From Citrobacter sp. wls619 (GTDB lineage: Bacteria > Pseudomonadota > Gammaproteobacteria > Enterobacterales > Enterobacteriaceae), in the NCBI RefSeq assembly GCF_005281345.1, contig NZ_SZXJ01000101.1:229371-293370 (forward strand): a stretch of 64,000 nt of DNA, in the 5' to 3' direction. The notes below the pieces were generated by a model, which made no database searches, had not been told where the DNA came from, and saw nothing but the letters and a program-made list of their open reading frames with translations. A program made the translations under genes and the position numbers. Positions within the stretch are counted from its first letter, which is position 1, and each line of letters opens with the position of its first letter. Shown one piece after another: positions 1 through 8,097 of this stretch.

Positions 1-105
<105 letters not shown>

Positions 106-120
106 TACATTCCTAAAGAT

Positions 121-144
121 AAGGCCGCGCAAGCGGCCTTTTTT
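121..144 (+). terminator. Rho-independent terminator of the acr operon
   Basis: An 8-bp GC-rich stem (AAGGCCGC / GCGGCCTT) with a GCAA loop is followed by six T residues in all. It sits directly after the acrB stop codon. Confidence 0.9.
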
Positions 145-593
145 CTGGAAAAAAATCATAAAAATCGCTTATTGCGATTTCGTTTATTTTCTCTTGTTTA
201 AATAAGCGATATAATCCTTGCGAGCTTAAAGGCTATTCTTAAAAAACGTCACGAACCTTTATTTACCTAAATAAATATTAAGACTATTCCTAGTTTTCGT
301 TCACAGAGTCGATTGTCGCCTTTCGTTGCTAAACCTAAACAAGATAACGTGATGATTGGCCGAGAATAACGAAGTTGTTCCATTTCGAATACCAGCATTT
401 ATCTGTTAAAATGTAAAAATGGCACTGCATCATAATTTTACATAATTGTAATTTTTCGTGATATGACGATGAAATCTTTTTTAGAGTAGATTATAGTTAA
501 ATCATCAGGAGTCGCGGGCAAGTTCCAGGTCGTTTGTTGTATCCATCCCGAAAGGTGTTCGGTTAGTCTAAACCACTAAGAAGGGGATGCGTT
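145..593. other. Long AT-rich gap between acrB and tomB
   Basis: About 450 bases without a gene. The stretch is clearly AT-rich compared with its neighbours and contains a small inverted repeat at 438-451 (TTACA, 4-base loop, TGTAA). A clear ribosome-binding site (AAGAAGGGG) lies just before tomB. I see no convincing open frame or small-RNA terminator. It must carry the tomB-hha promoter, but no -35/-10 pair stands out enough to call. The high AT content would suit H-NS binding, which is inference. Confidence 0.5.
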
Positions 594-968
594 ATGGATG
601 AATACTCACCGAAAAGACATGATATCGCGCAGCTTAAATTTCTCTGCGAAACCCTGTATCATGACTGTCTTGCAAACCTTGAACAAAGCAACCATGGTTG
701 GGTAAATGACCCTACCTCCGCAACCAGCTTGCAGCTCAATGAACTGATAGAGCATATTGCAACCTTCGCACTTAATTATAAAATTAAGTACAATGAGGAC
801 AATAAGCTGATCGCGCAGATTGATGAATACCTGGATGACACTTTTATGTTGTTCAGTAGTTATGGTATTAATACGCAGGATCTGCAGAAATGGCGGAAGT
901 CAGGTAATCGACTGTTTCGCTGTTTTGTCAATGCCACCAGGGCTAATCCTGTCAGTTTGTCTTGTTAA
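594..968 (+). CDS. tomB: TomB, Hha toxicity modulator and biofilm regulator
   Basis: The 124-residue protein has the length and sequence of TomB (YbaJ), which counteracts the growth inhibition caused by Hha. In E. coli TomB acts as an oxygen-dependent antitoxin that promotes oxidation of a Hha cysteine. The protein is acidic and helical with no membrane segment or signal peptide. It has cysteines near residue 18, in the LFRCF segment, and at the very C-terminus. The start is supported by an AAGAAGGGG ribosome-binding site. The gene lies 27 bases before hha on the same strand, so the two are almost certainly co-transcribed. Confidence 0.95.
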   Translation: MDEYSPKRHDIAQLKFLCETLYHDCLANLEQSNHGWVNDPTSATSLQLNELIEHIATFALNYKIKYNEDNKLIAQIDEYLDDTFMLFSSYGINTQDLQKWRKSGNRLFRCFVNATRANPVSLSC

Positions 969-995
969 AAATTATTACAATCATAGGTAAGAGTT

Positions 996-1214
996 ATGTC
1001 CGATAAACCATTAACTAAAACAGATTATTTGATGCGCCTGCGACGCTGTCAAACAATTGACACACTTGAACGTGTTATTGAGAAAAATAAATATGAATTG
1101 TCTGACAATGAACTGGCTGTATTTTACTCAGCCGCCGATCATCGTCTTGCTGAATTGACCATGAATAAGCTCTACGACAAGATCCCAACCTCTGTTTGGA
1201 AATTTATTCGTTAA
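996..1214 (+). CDS. hha: Hha, H-NS-associated nucleoid modulator
   Basis: The 72-residue product is nearly identical to E. coli Hha. It is an all-helical protein that binds the N-terminal dimerisation region of H-NS and StpA and helps silence AT-rich, horizontally acquired genes. Charged residues used for H-NS contact, including Asp48, are present, as is Cys18, the residue linked to TomB-dependent oxidation. The gene follows tomB with a good GTAAGAG ribosome-binding region before the ATG. It probably shares the tomB promoter. It has also been studied as the toxin of a toxin-antitoxin-like pair. Confidence 0.97.
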   Translation: MSDKPLTKTDYLMRLRRCQTIDTLERVIEKNKYELSDNELAVFYSAADHRLAELTMNKLYDKIPTSVWKFIR

Positions 1215-1402
1215 TTGCTCATGAGGTTAAGTCAGGTATCGCAAAACATTTGTTTGTCTGACTGACCATTTCCCGTACCAAAAAACATTATTTAATTCAA
1301 ATCACGTGATTGCGATCACAGCGAGAAAACGGGAACGTTCCCCCTCCCTGCATTGCGTTTTACTGTACTGTGACTGCCTATCAGCAAACAGGAAAGTTCG
1401 TA

Positions 1403-1954
1403 ATGAGTGAAGAGAAGAAAAAGATGATCGCCGGAGAACTGTATCGCCCGGCAGATGAAACGTTGCGCAACGACCGTCTCCGCGCACGTCAACTCATCCA
1501 CCGATACAATGCCACCGCACCCGATGCGCAGAGTGAACGTCAGGCTATCTTGCACGATCTGTTGGGTCAAAGCGAAGGCGCTTACATTGAGCCCTCTTTT
1601 CGTTGCGACTACGGGTATAACATTTATCTCGGCAAAGCGTTTTACGCCAACTTCGACTGCGTCATGCTTGATGTCTGCCCAATCCACATCGGTGATAACT
1701 GTATGCTGGCACCGGGAGTCCATATCTATACGGCAACTCATCCACTGGACGCTAACGAACGCAACAGCGGGGTTGAACTAGGGAAACCTGTAACTATCGG
1801 GAATAATGTCTGGATCGGGGGGCGCGCAGTCATAAATCCGGGTGTAACACTGGGCGACAACGTGGTTGTGGCGTCAGGCGCAGTGGTGACTAAAAGCGTT
1901 CCGGCAAACACCGTCGTCGGAGGCAATCCGGCACGGATCATCAAAACACTGTGA
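1403..1954 (+). CDS. maa: Maltose O-acetyltransferase
   Basis: The 183-residue protein is a left-handed beta-helix acetyltransferase of the LacA/NodL family. It transfers acetyl from acetyl-CoA to maltose, glucose and related sugars. A helical N-terminal maltose-acetyltransferase region (about residues 5-60) is followed by hexapeptide repeats. The catalytic His113 sits in the TATHPLD motif. An in-frame ATG lies further upstream at 1310, but the start at 1403 has an AGGAAAG ribosome-binding site and gives the family's usual length. It appears to be a single-gene unit. Its physiological role is not firmly known. Confidence 0.95.
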   Translation: MSEEKKKMIAGELYRPADETLRNDRLRARQLIHRYNATAPDAQSERQAILHDLLGQSEGAYIEPSFRCDYGYNIYLGKAFYANFDCVMLDVCPIHIGDNCMLAPGVHIYTATHPLDANERNSGVELGKPVTIGNNVWIGGRAVINPGVTLGDNVVVASGAVVTKSVPANTVVGGNPARIIKTL

Positions 1955-2070
1955 TCTGATATGTAACTGTTATGCTAAATTGTGGTTAATCTGTTACTTT
2001 TCTCAGACAGTATCCCCTTTTAAAATGGGCTGATCCCTCCTGACTATTGCAGACTTCACGAAGGCAAGAG

Positions 2071-2541
2071 ATGACAGAAATACAACGCCTGCTTACCGAA
2101 ACCATCGACGACTTAAATATTCGCGAAAAGCGCGACAACAAACCGCGCTTTAGCATCAGCTTTATTCGTAAACATCCAGGGCTATTTATCGGCATGTATG
2201 TTGCGTTTTTTGCCACGCTGGCGGTTATGCTGCAATCAGAAACGCTGGTCGATTCGGTATGGCTGTTGGTGGTACTGTTCGCCTTACTCAACGCCTTTTT
2301 CTTTTTTGATGTTGCGCCGCGTTACCGCTTTGAAGACATTGACGTACTGGATTTCAGAGTCTGCTATAACGGTGAATGGTACAACACGCGTTTTGTGCCA
2401 CCCTCGCTCATCGACACTATCCTGCACTCTCCCCAAGTCGACAGTGAACATAAGGCCCAACTGCAAAAAATGATAACGCGGAAAGGCGAACTGTCATTTT
2501 ATGATGTCTTCACACTCACCCGCGCGCAGGCCAGTCAGTAA
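2071..2541 (+). CDS. ylaC: YlaC, inner-membrane protein of unknown function
   Basis: The 156-residue protein matches E. coli YlaC. Two hydrophobic segments at roughly residues 36-54 and 63-79 form a hairpin in the membrane, flanked by a basic N-terminal region and a soluble C-terminal domain of about 75 residues. The start at 2071 is preferred over an upstream in-frame ATG at 2047 because it matches the known length and follows a purine-rich AAGGCAAGAG. No biochemical function is established. A hairpin shared with the convergent rpmJ2 follows the stop codon. Confidence 0.93.
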   Translation: MTEIQRLLTETIDDLNIREKRDNKPRFSISFIRKHPGLFIGMYVAFFATLAVMLQSETLVDSVWLLVVLFALLNAFFFFDVAPRYRFEDIDVLDFRVCYNGEWYNTRFVPPSLIDTILHSPQVDSEHKAQLQKMITRKGELSFYDVFTLTRAQASQ

Positions 2542-2557
2542 TCACGCCCTGTCACAA

Positions 2558-2592
2558 ACAAAAAAAGTGCGTCCCCCGAGGGGAACGCACTT
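2558..2592. terminator. Bidirectional terminator between ylaC and rpmJ2
   Basis: A 12-bp stem (AAGTGCGTCCCC / GGGGAACGCACTT region, CGAG loop) sits between two convergent genes. A long A-tract precedes it on the plus strand, giving a T-run for transcripts arriving from rpmJ2 on the minus strand. Confidence 0.85.
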
Positions 2593-2618
2593 CAGTCCCT
2601 GTAATGCTGGCAAAGTGA

Positions 2619-2759
2619 CTAACGTCTTTTTTTACGGCCCTGTACCGCTTTAAACCGCGGATTCGTTTTGCAGATGACGTACAAACGCCCTTTGCGTTTG
2701 ACTATCTGGCAGTCAGGGTGCCGCTGCTTTGCGCTGCGAAGTGAATTGAGTACCTGCAT
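2619..2759 (-). CDS. rpmJ2: Alternative 50S ribosomal protein L36 (zinc-independent type)
   Basis: This 46-residue basic protein is the second form of L36 (YkgO type). The standard RpmJ carries a full zinc ribbon of three Cys and one His. Here only Cys17 and Cys30 remain, in the HPDCQIV and YVICKTN segments, so the zinc site is incomplete. It is longer than the 38-residue zinc form. The start is set by homology; a longer in-frame reading would run back through rpmE2. One base separates it from rpmE2, so the two are translated from one message. Such paralogues replace the zinc-binding proteins in zinc starvation. Confidence 0.95.
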   Translation of the reverse strand: MQVLNSLRSAKQRHPDCQIVKRKGRLYVICKTNPRFKAVQGRKKRR

Positions 2760-2760
2760 C

Positions 2761-3021
2761 TTAACCTCGCTTAGTGCCAATGAAGTGGCCGAAACGTTTC
2801 TGGAAACGCGCCGCGCTGCCTTCGTTATCGAAGGTTTTCTGTTTACCGGTGTAGTACGGATGTGACTTAGACGAGATATCAAGCGTTACGTACGGGTACA
2901 TTTGGCCCTCGAACTCAATCTCTCGTTCGGTTTTGATCGTCGAACCGACCTTAAAGTATTCATTGGCACTGGTATCGTGAAACACCACTGGGCGATAAAA
3001 AGGGTGGATATCCGGTTTCAT
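2761..3021 (-). CDS. rpmE2: Alternative 50S ribosomal protein L31 type B (zinc-independent)
   Basis: The 86-residue protein is the L31 type B form (YkgM). It has no cysteine at all, whereas the standard RpmE binds zinc with a CxxC motif. Replacement of RpmE by this form in zinc-poor conditions frees zinc from ribosomes. It is the first gene of a two-gene operon with rpmJ2. An imperfect palindrome with the form of a Zur operator lies 14 bases upstream of the start codon. In E. coli K-12 the ykgM-ykgO pair is elsewhere in the chromosome, so this location is a lineage-specific arrangement. Confidence 0.95.
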   Translation of the reverse strand: MKPDIHPFYRPVVFHDTSANEYFKVGSTIKTEREIEFEGQMYPYVTLDISSKSHPYYTGKQKTFDNEGSAARFQKRFGHFIGTKRG

Positions 3022-3034
3022 GGCAACCTCAATT

Positions 3035-3049
3035 TGTTACGTTATAACA
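3035..3049 (-). promoter_or_regulatory. Candidate Zur operator upstream of rpmE2-rpmJ2
   Basis: TGTTA, five bases, TAACA form an inverted repeat centred at 3042, inside the longer stretch TTGTTACGTTATAACATACC. This resembles the enterobacterial Zur box (GTTATAxTATAAC type). Zinc-bound Zur would repress the operon when zinc is plentiful. The role is inferred from the motif and the known regulation of ykgM. Confidence 0.7.
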
Positions 3050-3209
3050 TACCCATAAAAATACACCACTCCCGAACAGATCTCAACCTGATTTATGCTA
3101 TGGGTAATTTATCGGAGTGATAAGTGGCCCTAAATATATGATGCCAATCGAATTGCTTTTTTAGCTTTCGGATATACTTTCTCTACGCTGTGTTAATAAG
3201 GATATCACT

Positions 3210-4763
3210 GTGACAACACGACATCTGATTGGCCTGGTGACGGGAATACTGGTTCTGTCCATCCTCATACCGGTGTGTTTAAGCCTGTGGCTGGCACATC
3301 GTCAGGTCGAAACGAAATTTATAGATGAGCTTGATTCATTCTCTACCCGGGTCGCTTTGCGTACGGAACGCGTTGGCGAGCAGGCCAAAAAAGCGCTACG
3401 CAAAATAGAAGCCTTCCAGGGGGTGCCCTGCTCAGAGGAACATTTACTGGAAATGCGCCGGTTGTCATACAGCTACCGTTATATTCAGGAAGTGATGTAC
3501 CTCAAAGACAATGTTCCACAGTGTTCCTCCCTTGAAAAAAGAAGCCTGGCTGCTGCGTTTCCGCCGCCAATGAAAATGACACCTGATGGCTATCGCGCCT
3601 GGTTAACCTCGCAAAACGACCTCGGAATACAACGTTTTATGGCGGCGCTTGGCAGCGAACATTATGTGGTGATGATCGATCCGGGATCGTTCATTGATGT
3701 TATCCCTTTTGGTTCATGGCCTATCGAAGTCGCCATTGTGGGTACAGTAAGCAACATCGTGGTGGCCAGTAGTGCCGATCTCCCTTTAGACGTGTTGCAT
3801 CAACTGCAAAAAGACAGTTCTATCAGCCATTTTCAAAAAGAGGGCAGTATTTATAATTCTCGCCCTTTCCCCGAACTGGGTATCACGATCGTCAGCTGGG
3901 CGTCGACATTACCTTTGCAAAAATCCTGGCACCGACAGGCGCTGATCTGGCTCCCGGCAGGGATTATTATTGGCCTGCTCACCGCCTTCTTTATTCTGCG
4001 TATTTTGCGCCGCTTGCAGTCCCCCCATCACCAATTGCAAGACGCCATTCAGAACCGGGCTATCAAGGTCCATTACCAGCCCATTATTTCGCTCAAAACG
4101 GGAAAGGTCGTGGGTGCAGAAGCACTGGCCCGCTGGCGACAAGCTGACGGTAGCTATCTCTCACCCGATATTTTTATCCCCCTGGCCGAAGAGACCGGCC
4201 TGACAGAACCTCTCACACGTTTGATTATTGAAAACGTCTTCGAGGATCTGGGTAAATGGCTGCATCAACATCCTCAACAGCATATATCCCTCAACCTTGA
4301 GTCGGCCGATTTGAAGTCCGAAACGCTGCCGGCACTGTTAAGCCACATGGTTAACCACTGGCAACTAAACCCCGCACAAATTGCCCTGGAGCTGACTGAG
4401 CGTGAATTTGCCGACCCGAAAAACAGTGCACCGTTTATCGCCAAATACCGCCAGGCTGGCCACCCTATTTATATTGATGATTTTGGTACAGGCTATTCCA
4501 GCCTGAGTTATTTGCAGGATCTGGATGTGGACATCCTGAAGATAGACAAATCGTTTGTTGATGCGCTGGAATACAATAACGTCACGCCACATATTATCGA
4601 GATAGCGAAAACGCTGAAGCTGGAAATGGTGGCAGAAGGCATCGAGACCGAGAACCAGGAAAGCTGGCTACGTCAACATGGCGTACAGTATGGTCAGGGC
4701 TGGCTGTACAGCAAAGCACTGCCAAAGGCGGAATTTATTCTGTGGGCGGAAAAACGACTTTAG
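3210..4763 (+). CDS. pdeB: Membrane-anchored cyclic-di-GMP phosphodiesterase (CSS-EAL)
   Basis: The 517-residue protein (YlaB) has a periplasmic CSS-motif sensor domain between two membrane segments (about 6-29 and 244-266), with the C-S-S triad at residues 105-107, then a cytoplasmic EAL domain. Catalytic features are intact: EAL at 304-306, Asn362, DDFGTG at 423-428, Lys444 and EGIET at 476-480, so hydrolysis of c-di-GMP to pGpG is expected. In this family the periplasmic cysteines are redox-controlled by DsbA/DsbB and release active fragments. The start is GTG, preceded by TAAGGATA. It is a single-gene unit divergent from rpmE2. Confidence 0.95.
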   Translation: MTTRHLIGLVTGILVLSILIPVCLSLWLAHRQVETKFIDELDSFSTRVALRTERVGEQAKKALRKIEAFQGVPCSEEHLLEMRRLSYSYRYIQEVMYLKDNVPQCSSLEKRSLAAAFPPPMKMTPDGYRAWLTSQNDLGIQRFMAALGSEHYVVMIDPGSFIDVIPFGSWPIEVAIVGTVSNIVVASSADLPLDVLHQLQKDSSISHFQKEGSIYNSRPFPELGITIVSWASTLPLQKSWHRQALIWLPAGIIIGLLTAFFILRILRRLQSPHHQLQDAIQNRAIKVHYQPIISLKTGKVVGAEALARWRQADGSYLSPDIFIPLAEETGLTEPLTRLIIENVFEDLGKWLHQHPQQHISLNLESADLKSETLPALLSHMVNHWQLNPAQIALELTEREFADPKNSAPFIAKYRQAGHPIYIDDFGTGYSSLSYLQDLDVDILKIDKSFVDALEYNNVTPHIIEIAKTLKLEMVAEGIETENQESWLRQHGVQYGQGWLYSKALPKAEFILWAEKRL

Positions 4764-4817
4764 CATGGCACTGGCGTGTATTGAGATGGCTGGCGGCACG
4801 CCGCACAGCCAGTCACG

Positions 4818-5171
4818 TCACTCTTCCATAATGGGCGAGAATCCACCGTAGATCATTCGCTTGCCATCAAATGGCATAGATTCACCAAACTCCTTCATAC
4901 GGGGATCGGACATCATCTTCTGGTTCGCCGCATCGCGGACTTCTTTGGAAGGGTATTCAATCCAGCTGAATACCACTTCCTCATGATCCTGCGCTTTGAC
5001 CGCCATACGAAAATCGGTCAACTTACCGTCGGGAACATCATCAGCCCAACACTCCACAACGCGCAGCGCGCCGAATTCCTTGAAAAGCGGAGCAGCCTTT
5101 GCCGCCATCGCGATATATGCCTCCTTGTTTTCGGCAGGAACGGCAACAACAAAACCATCAACATACTTCAT
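4818..5171 (-). CDS. ybaA: YbaA, DUF1428 family protein
   Basis: The 117-residue protein matches E. coli YbaA (DUF1428), a small dimeric alpha/beta-barrel fold protein of unknown function. It has no signal peptide or membrane segment. The conserved core VVFSWIEYPSKEVRD and the MMSDPRMKEFG segment are intact. It appears monocistronic, convergent with pdeB (54-base gap). In E. coli it lies next to ybaZ and ffs; here the yczE/mocR pair and two small genes have come between them. Confidence 0.93.
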   Translation of the reverse strand: MKYVDGFVVAVPAENKEAYIAMAAKAAPLFKEFGALRVVECWADDVPDGKLTDFRMAVKAQDHEEVVFSWIEYPSKEVRDAANQKMMSDPRMKEFGESMPFDGKRMIYGGFSPIMEE

Positions 5172-5253
5172 CAGATAAACCTCCGAAGTGTACTGCGCGG
5201 CAAGCCGATTCCGGCCGCGTCAGTCGAGGTTAAGTTTAGTCGTCAGCAGGCAA

Positions 5254-5865
5254 TCACGCCGTAGGCTCATTCCGAACACGAATACGTGACTGCGGCTGAT
5301 GACGAAACCACGGCAGGCAAATCTGAATTAACGGTCCAATAGCTAACGCATACAGTACTGTTCCAACACCCACGGTTCCGCCAAGAAGCCAACCGCTGAG
5401 CAAAACCGACACCTCGATTGCGGTCCGGATAGTCCGTACAGACCAACCAGTACGCGCATGAATGCCGGTCATCAGGCCGTCGCGTGGGCCCGCCCCAAAA
5501 CCGGCACCGATGTACAGGCTGGTCGCTAGCGCATTCAAGATAACCGCCGCCACCAGCAGTCCACTGCGCGTCAGTAGCGATTCAAATCCTGGGATCACCG
5601 CCAGCGCAGCATCTGCCGCCAAACCAATCATAATGACATTGCTGAGAGTGCCAAATCCGGGGCGCTGGCGCAGTGGTATCCATGCCAGCAGGACCAGTAC
5701 CCCCACGGCGATGATCACCAGGCCGATATTCATCGATAATAGATTTGCCACGCCCAGATGAAATACGTTCCACGGGTCAGCCCCTAAATCTGCACGTACA
5801 AACATCGCCGTCGAAACGCCGTACAGCGCCAGTCCGACATACAGCTGAAGTAAACGACGCAGCAT
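5254..5865 (-). CDS. YczE/YitT-family integral membrane protein
   Basis: The 203-residue protein is strongly hydrophobic with about five predicted membrane segments (roughly 6-25, 43-63, 74-92, 102-121, 147-182). It carries the family signature GAGPRDGLMTG at 124-134. YczE-type proteins are widespread and their function is unsettled; a B. subtilis member affects surfactin production. It is divergent from a MocR-type regulator, an arrangement repeatedly seen for this family, so it is the likely regulatory target. A run of ten G residues lies in its ribosome-binding region (minus strand, 5874-5883), 8-18 bases before the ATG. Confidence 0.85.
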   Translation of the reverse strand: MLRRLLQLYVGLALYGVSTAMFVRADLGADPWNVFHLGVANLLSMNIGLVIIAVGVLVLLAWIPLRQRPGFGTLSNVIMIGLAADAALAVIPGFESLLTRSGLLVAAVILNALATSLYIGAGFGAGPRDGLMTGIHARTGWSVRTIRTAIEVSVLLSGWLLGGTVGVGTVLYALAIGPLIQICLPWFRHQPQSRIRVRNEPTA

Positions 5866-5928
5866 AATTTTCTCCCCCCCCCCTCTCAGATAGCTTTCAT
5901 CTTCACCGCAATTGGCACTATGATTAAT

Positions 5929-5950
5929 GTCCAGTTTTCAAAAAGTGGAC
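5929..5950. promoter_or_regulatory. Candidate operator in the yczE-mocR divergent region
   Basis: A 22-base imperfect palindrome (GTCCA ... TGGAC, 9 of 11 arm positions paired) lies 5 bases upstream of the mocR start and 64 bases from the yczE start. It is well placed for the adjacent regulator to control itself and yczE. Assignment as an operator is inference. Confidence 0.45.
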
Positions 5951-5954
5951 TGCT

Positions 5955-7382
5955 ATGTCATCTCGCCGTTATGGAAGCCAGTCCCTGCAGCGCCTGCTTG
6001 GGCACTGGCAGGAGACCCCCTCGCGTTCACCTATCTGGCGACAATTGGCAGAGGCACTGCGCCTGCTGATCCTGGATGGTCGACTGGCGCTGGATACCCG
6101 CTTACCCGGCGAACGCGAGTTGGCCGCCGTGCTTGAAGTCAGTCGCACGACGATTGCCAGCGCAATGGCGCAACTGCGGGAAGAAGGGTATCTGGAAAGC
6201 CGCCATGGAAGTGGTTCACGCGTGATCCTGCCGGAACATATTCGTCATGTACCGACGCGAACCGGCACCAGCACCGCGCTGGATTTGTCCACAGCGGCGC
6301 TCAGCGCCGGGCCCGAAATTCATCATGCATACCAGCAAGCCCTGCTCGCGATGCCACAGCATTTGCTAAGTTCAGGGTATTTACCCCAGGGGTTGCCAAC
6401 GCTGCGCGACTCTATTGCCCGGCATTATTGCGAACGCGGATTACCCACACAGCCGGATGAAATAATGGTGGTGAATGGCGCAGTCAGCGGTCTGGCGCTG
6501 ATCCTGCGTTTGCTCACAGGTCCCGGCGATCGTGTGTTGGTCGATCATCCTACCTATCCGCTCGCTATTGCAGCCATTCAGGGTGCATCCTGCCGCCCCG
6601 TTGGCGTATCACTGCCAGAACACGGCTGGGATACATCGGGCCTTGTTGCCACTATTGCGCAAACCGCACCGAGAATGGCCTACCTGATGCCAGATTTTCA
6701 CAACCCTACCGGACGTTGTATGGATGCGGCGACGCGCCAGGCTATCGCCGATATCTCCGCCAGAACCCGCACGACACTGGTGGTGGACGAAACCATGGTC
6801 AATCTGTGGTATGACGCCCCGCCACCACCACCGCTGGCGGCATTCCATGATGACGCGCCCATCATCATGCTGGGATCAGCGGGGAAAAGTTTTTGGGGAG
6901 GTCTGCGTCTGGGATGGATTCGGGCCTCGTCGCGTACCATTGCTGCGCTGGTACAGACTCGCGACACATTTGATTTAGGATCACCAGTGCTTGAACAGCT
7001 TGCCACGGGTTGGTTACTGGACAATGCGGCCGATTTTCTTCCCGACAGACGGCAATTGCTCACCACCCGGCGCGATCTGTGCCATGACCTGATGAAGACA
7101 CATTTCCCGGAATGGCAGTTTACTCAACCGCAGGGGGGACTCTCTTTCTGGGTTGAATTACCCGATACGCTGGCGACGTTGTTTGCCACCCGCGCCGAAA
7201 GTGCAGGTATTCAGTTGGGTACCGGGACGCGCTTCGGCCTGGATGGCGCATTCGATCGCTTCTTACGCATGCCTTTCGCACTGCCCGATGACACAATGCG
7301 CTCGGCCTTCCGGACGTTGCAACCCATTTGGGACAACCTGCGTTTACAGGCAAGTCACGGGAAAATGCGCAAAATAATCTAA
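5955..7382 (+). CDS. MocR-type transcriptional regulator (GntR HTH plus aminotransferase-like domain)
   Basis: The 475-residue protein joins an N-terminal GntR winged helix (about residues 25-92, with LPGERELAAVLEVSRTTI) to a fold-type I aminotransferase domain. PLP-binding features are present: the NPTG loop near 250, Asp278, and Lys311 in SAGKSFWGGLRLGW as Schiff-base lysine. MocR proteins usually sense PLP or amino-acid derivatives rather than act as enzymes. It is divergent from the YczE-type membrane gene, matching the YczR subgroup of MocR regulators, so control of that gene is the best guess. The effector is unknown. A hairpin follows its stop codon. Confidence 0.88.
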   Translation: MSSRRYGSQSLQRLLGHWQETPSRSPIWRQLAEALRLLILDGRLALDTRLPGERELAAVLEVSRTTIASAMAQLREEGYLESRHGSGSRVILPEHIRHVPTRTGTSTALDLSTAALSAGPEIHHAYQQALLAMPQHLLSSGYLPQGLPTLRDSIARHYCERGLPTQPDEIMVVNGAVSGLALILRLLTGPGDRVLVDHPTYPLAIAAIQGASCRPVGVSLPEHGWDTSGLVATIAQTAPRMAYLMPDFHNPTGRCMDAATRQAIADISARTRTTLVVDETMVNLWYDAPPPPPLAAFHDDAPIIMLGSAGKSFWGGLRLGWIRASSRTIAALVQTRDTFDLGSPVLEQLATGWLLDNAADFLPDRRQLLTTRRDLCHDLMKTHFPEWQFTQPQGGLSFWVELPDTLATLFATRAESAGIQLGTGTRFGLDGAFDRFLRMPFALPDDTMRSAFRTLQPIWDNLRLQASHGKMRKII

Positions 7383-7384
7383 TC

Positions 7385-7404
7385 GACGAGTCAAAGGACT
7401 CGTC
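7385..7404. terminator. Hairpin after mocR-type gene
   Basis: A perfect 8-bp inverted repeat (GACGAGTC, AAAG loop, GACTCGTC) directly follows the stop codon. It lacks a strong T-run on either strand (CCTTG after it on plus, GATTATTTT on minus), so termination is plausible but unproven. It lies between convergent genes. Confidence 0.55.
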
Positions 7405-7441
7405 CTTGAATGCCGTGATAGACGAGGATTTCCGGGCAATA

Positions 7442-7660
7442 TTACCGCTGGGGAGGAACCGGGAACCCCTTCAGGGAAATCACAAAATTCTCGCCGTCTT
7501 TCTTAATTTTCGCCCCGGCATCGCACCAGTCAGAAGCAATACGGAAAAACTCATCGCTACCGACATTCCAGCTCAGACGAACATGTTTCACATAACCGGA
7601 ACGGAGCAATTCACAGGCTTCGCCATAATTACAGGCGGTTGAGAGCGGTTGTTGTTTCAT
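7442..7660 (-). CDS. Small protein of unknown function (second gene of a two-gene unit)
   Basis: I do not recognise this 72-residue protein. It is soluble, mixed in charge, with two cysteines (around residues 10 and 46) and a C-terminal segment GAKIKKDGENFVISLKG that looks like a beta-hairpin. Its ATG overlaps the stop of the preceding gene by 4 bases (ATGA), a sign of translational coupling. With a ribbon-helix-helix-like partner upstream, the layout resembles a toxin-antitoxin pair, but nothing in the sequence identifies it as a toxin. Confidence 0.7.
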   Translation of the reverse strand: MKQQPLSTACNYGEACELLRSGYVKHVRLSWNVGSDEFFRIASDWCDAGAKIKKDGENFVISLKGFPVPPQR

Positions 7661-7908
7661 TTTTTCTTCTTCAGTAATCTGCGCAGCGCTTTGATTTCTT
7701 TAGGAGTCAGTGCTTCAACCACGGATTCTTCCGTATGCTGGCTATCAATATCGTCAGCGGAGACTCCCGCCTCTTCAATGGCGGAAAACGCGATATGCAG
7801 CAATTTTTCCGTCGAGATACTTAGGTTCTCATTATTTACTTCAGCGTAATGACGCAGCTTTTCTTTTAGCGCCTCATCAATTTTGACATTCAATACTGCG
7901 GTCGACAT
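7657..7908 (-). CDS. Small ribbon-helix-helix-like protein (first gene of a two-gene unit)
   Basis: The 83-residue protein begins AVLNVKIDEALKEKLRHYAE, which has the beta-strand then helix pattern of CopG/RelB-type ribbon-helix-helix DNA-binding proteins and antitoxins. The rest is acidic (about residues 45-66) and ends with a very basic tail, LRRLLKKKK. The ribosome-binding site is weak. The downstream 72-residue gene overlaps by 4 bases. It may bind its own promoter, but function is unproven. The pair lies between the MocR gene and ffs, where E. coli K-12 has none. Confidence 0.72.
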   Translation of the reverse strand: MSTAVLNVKIDEALKEKLRHYAEVNNENLSISTEKLLHIAFSAIEEAGVSADDIDSQHTEESVVEALTPKEIKALRRLLKKKK

Positions 7909-8097
7909 CGTAGAAAATCCTTGTGGTCAGCCAAAACATACCGGATGTAAGACCCTGTTGTTACAGCGCGATGGCGGCGGCAAAAGCATCAAATAACATC
8001 CCCGAAACACATTGACAGCATTTGATGACAATAAAATGACAATACGATGACAAAGAAAAGAAGATGAGAAGAACTGAGATTGCCGGACGGCAGAATT

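Noticed and set aside
1316-1741. A 141-codon open frame antisense to maa
   Set aside because: It is a shadow of the acetyltransferase gene with no separate evidence.
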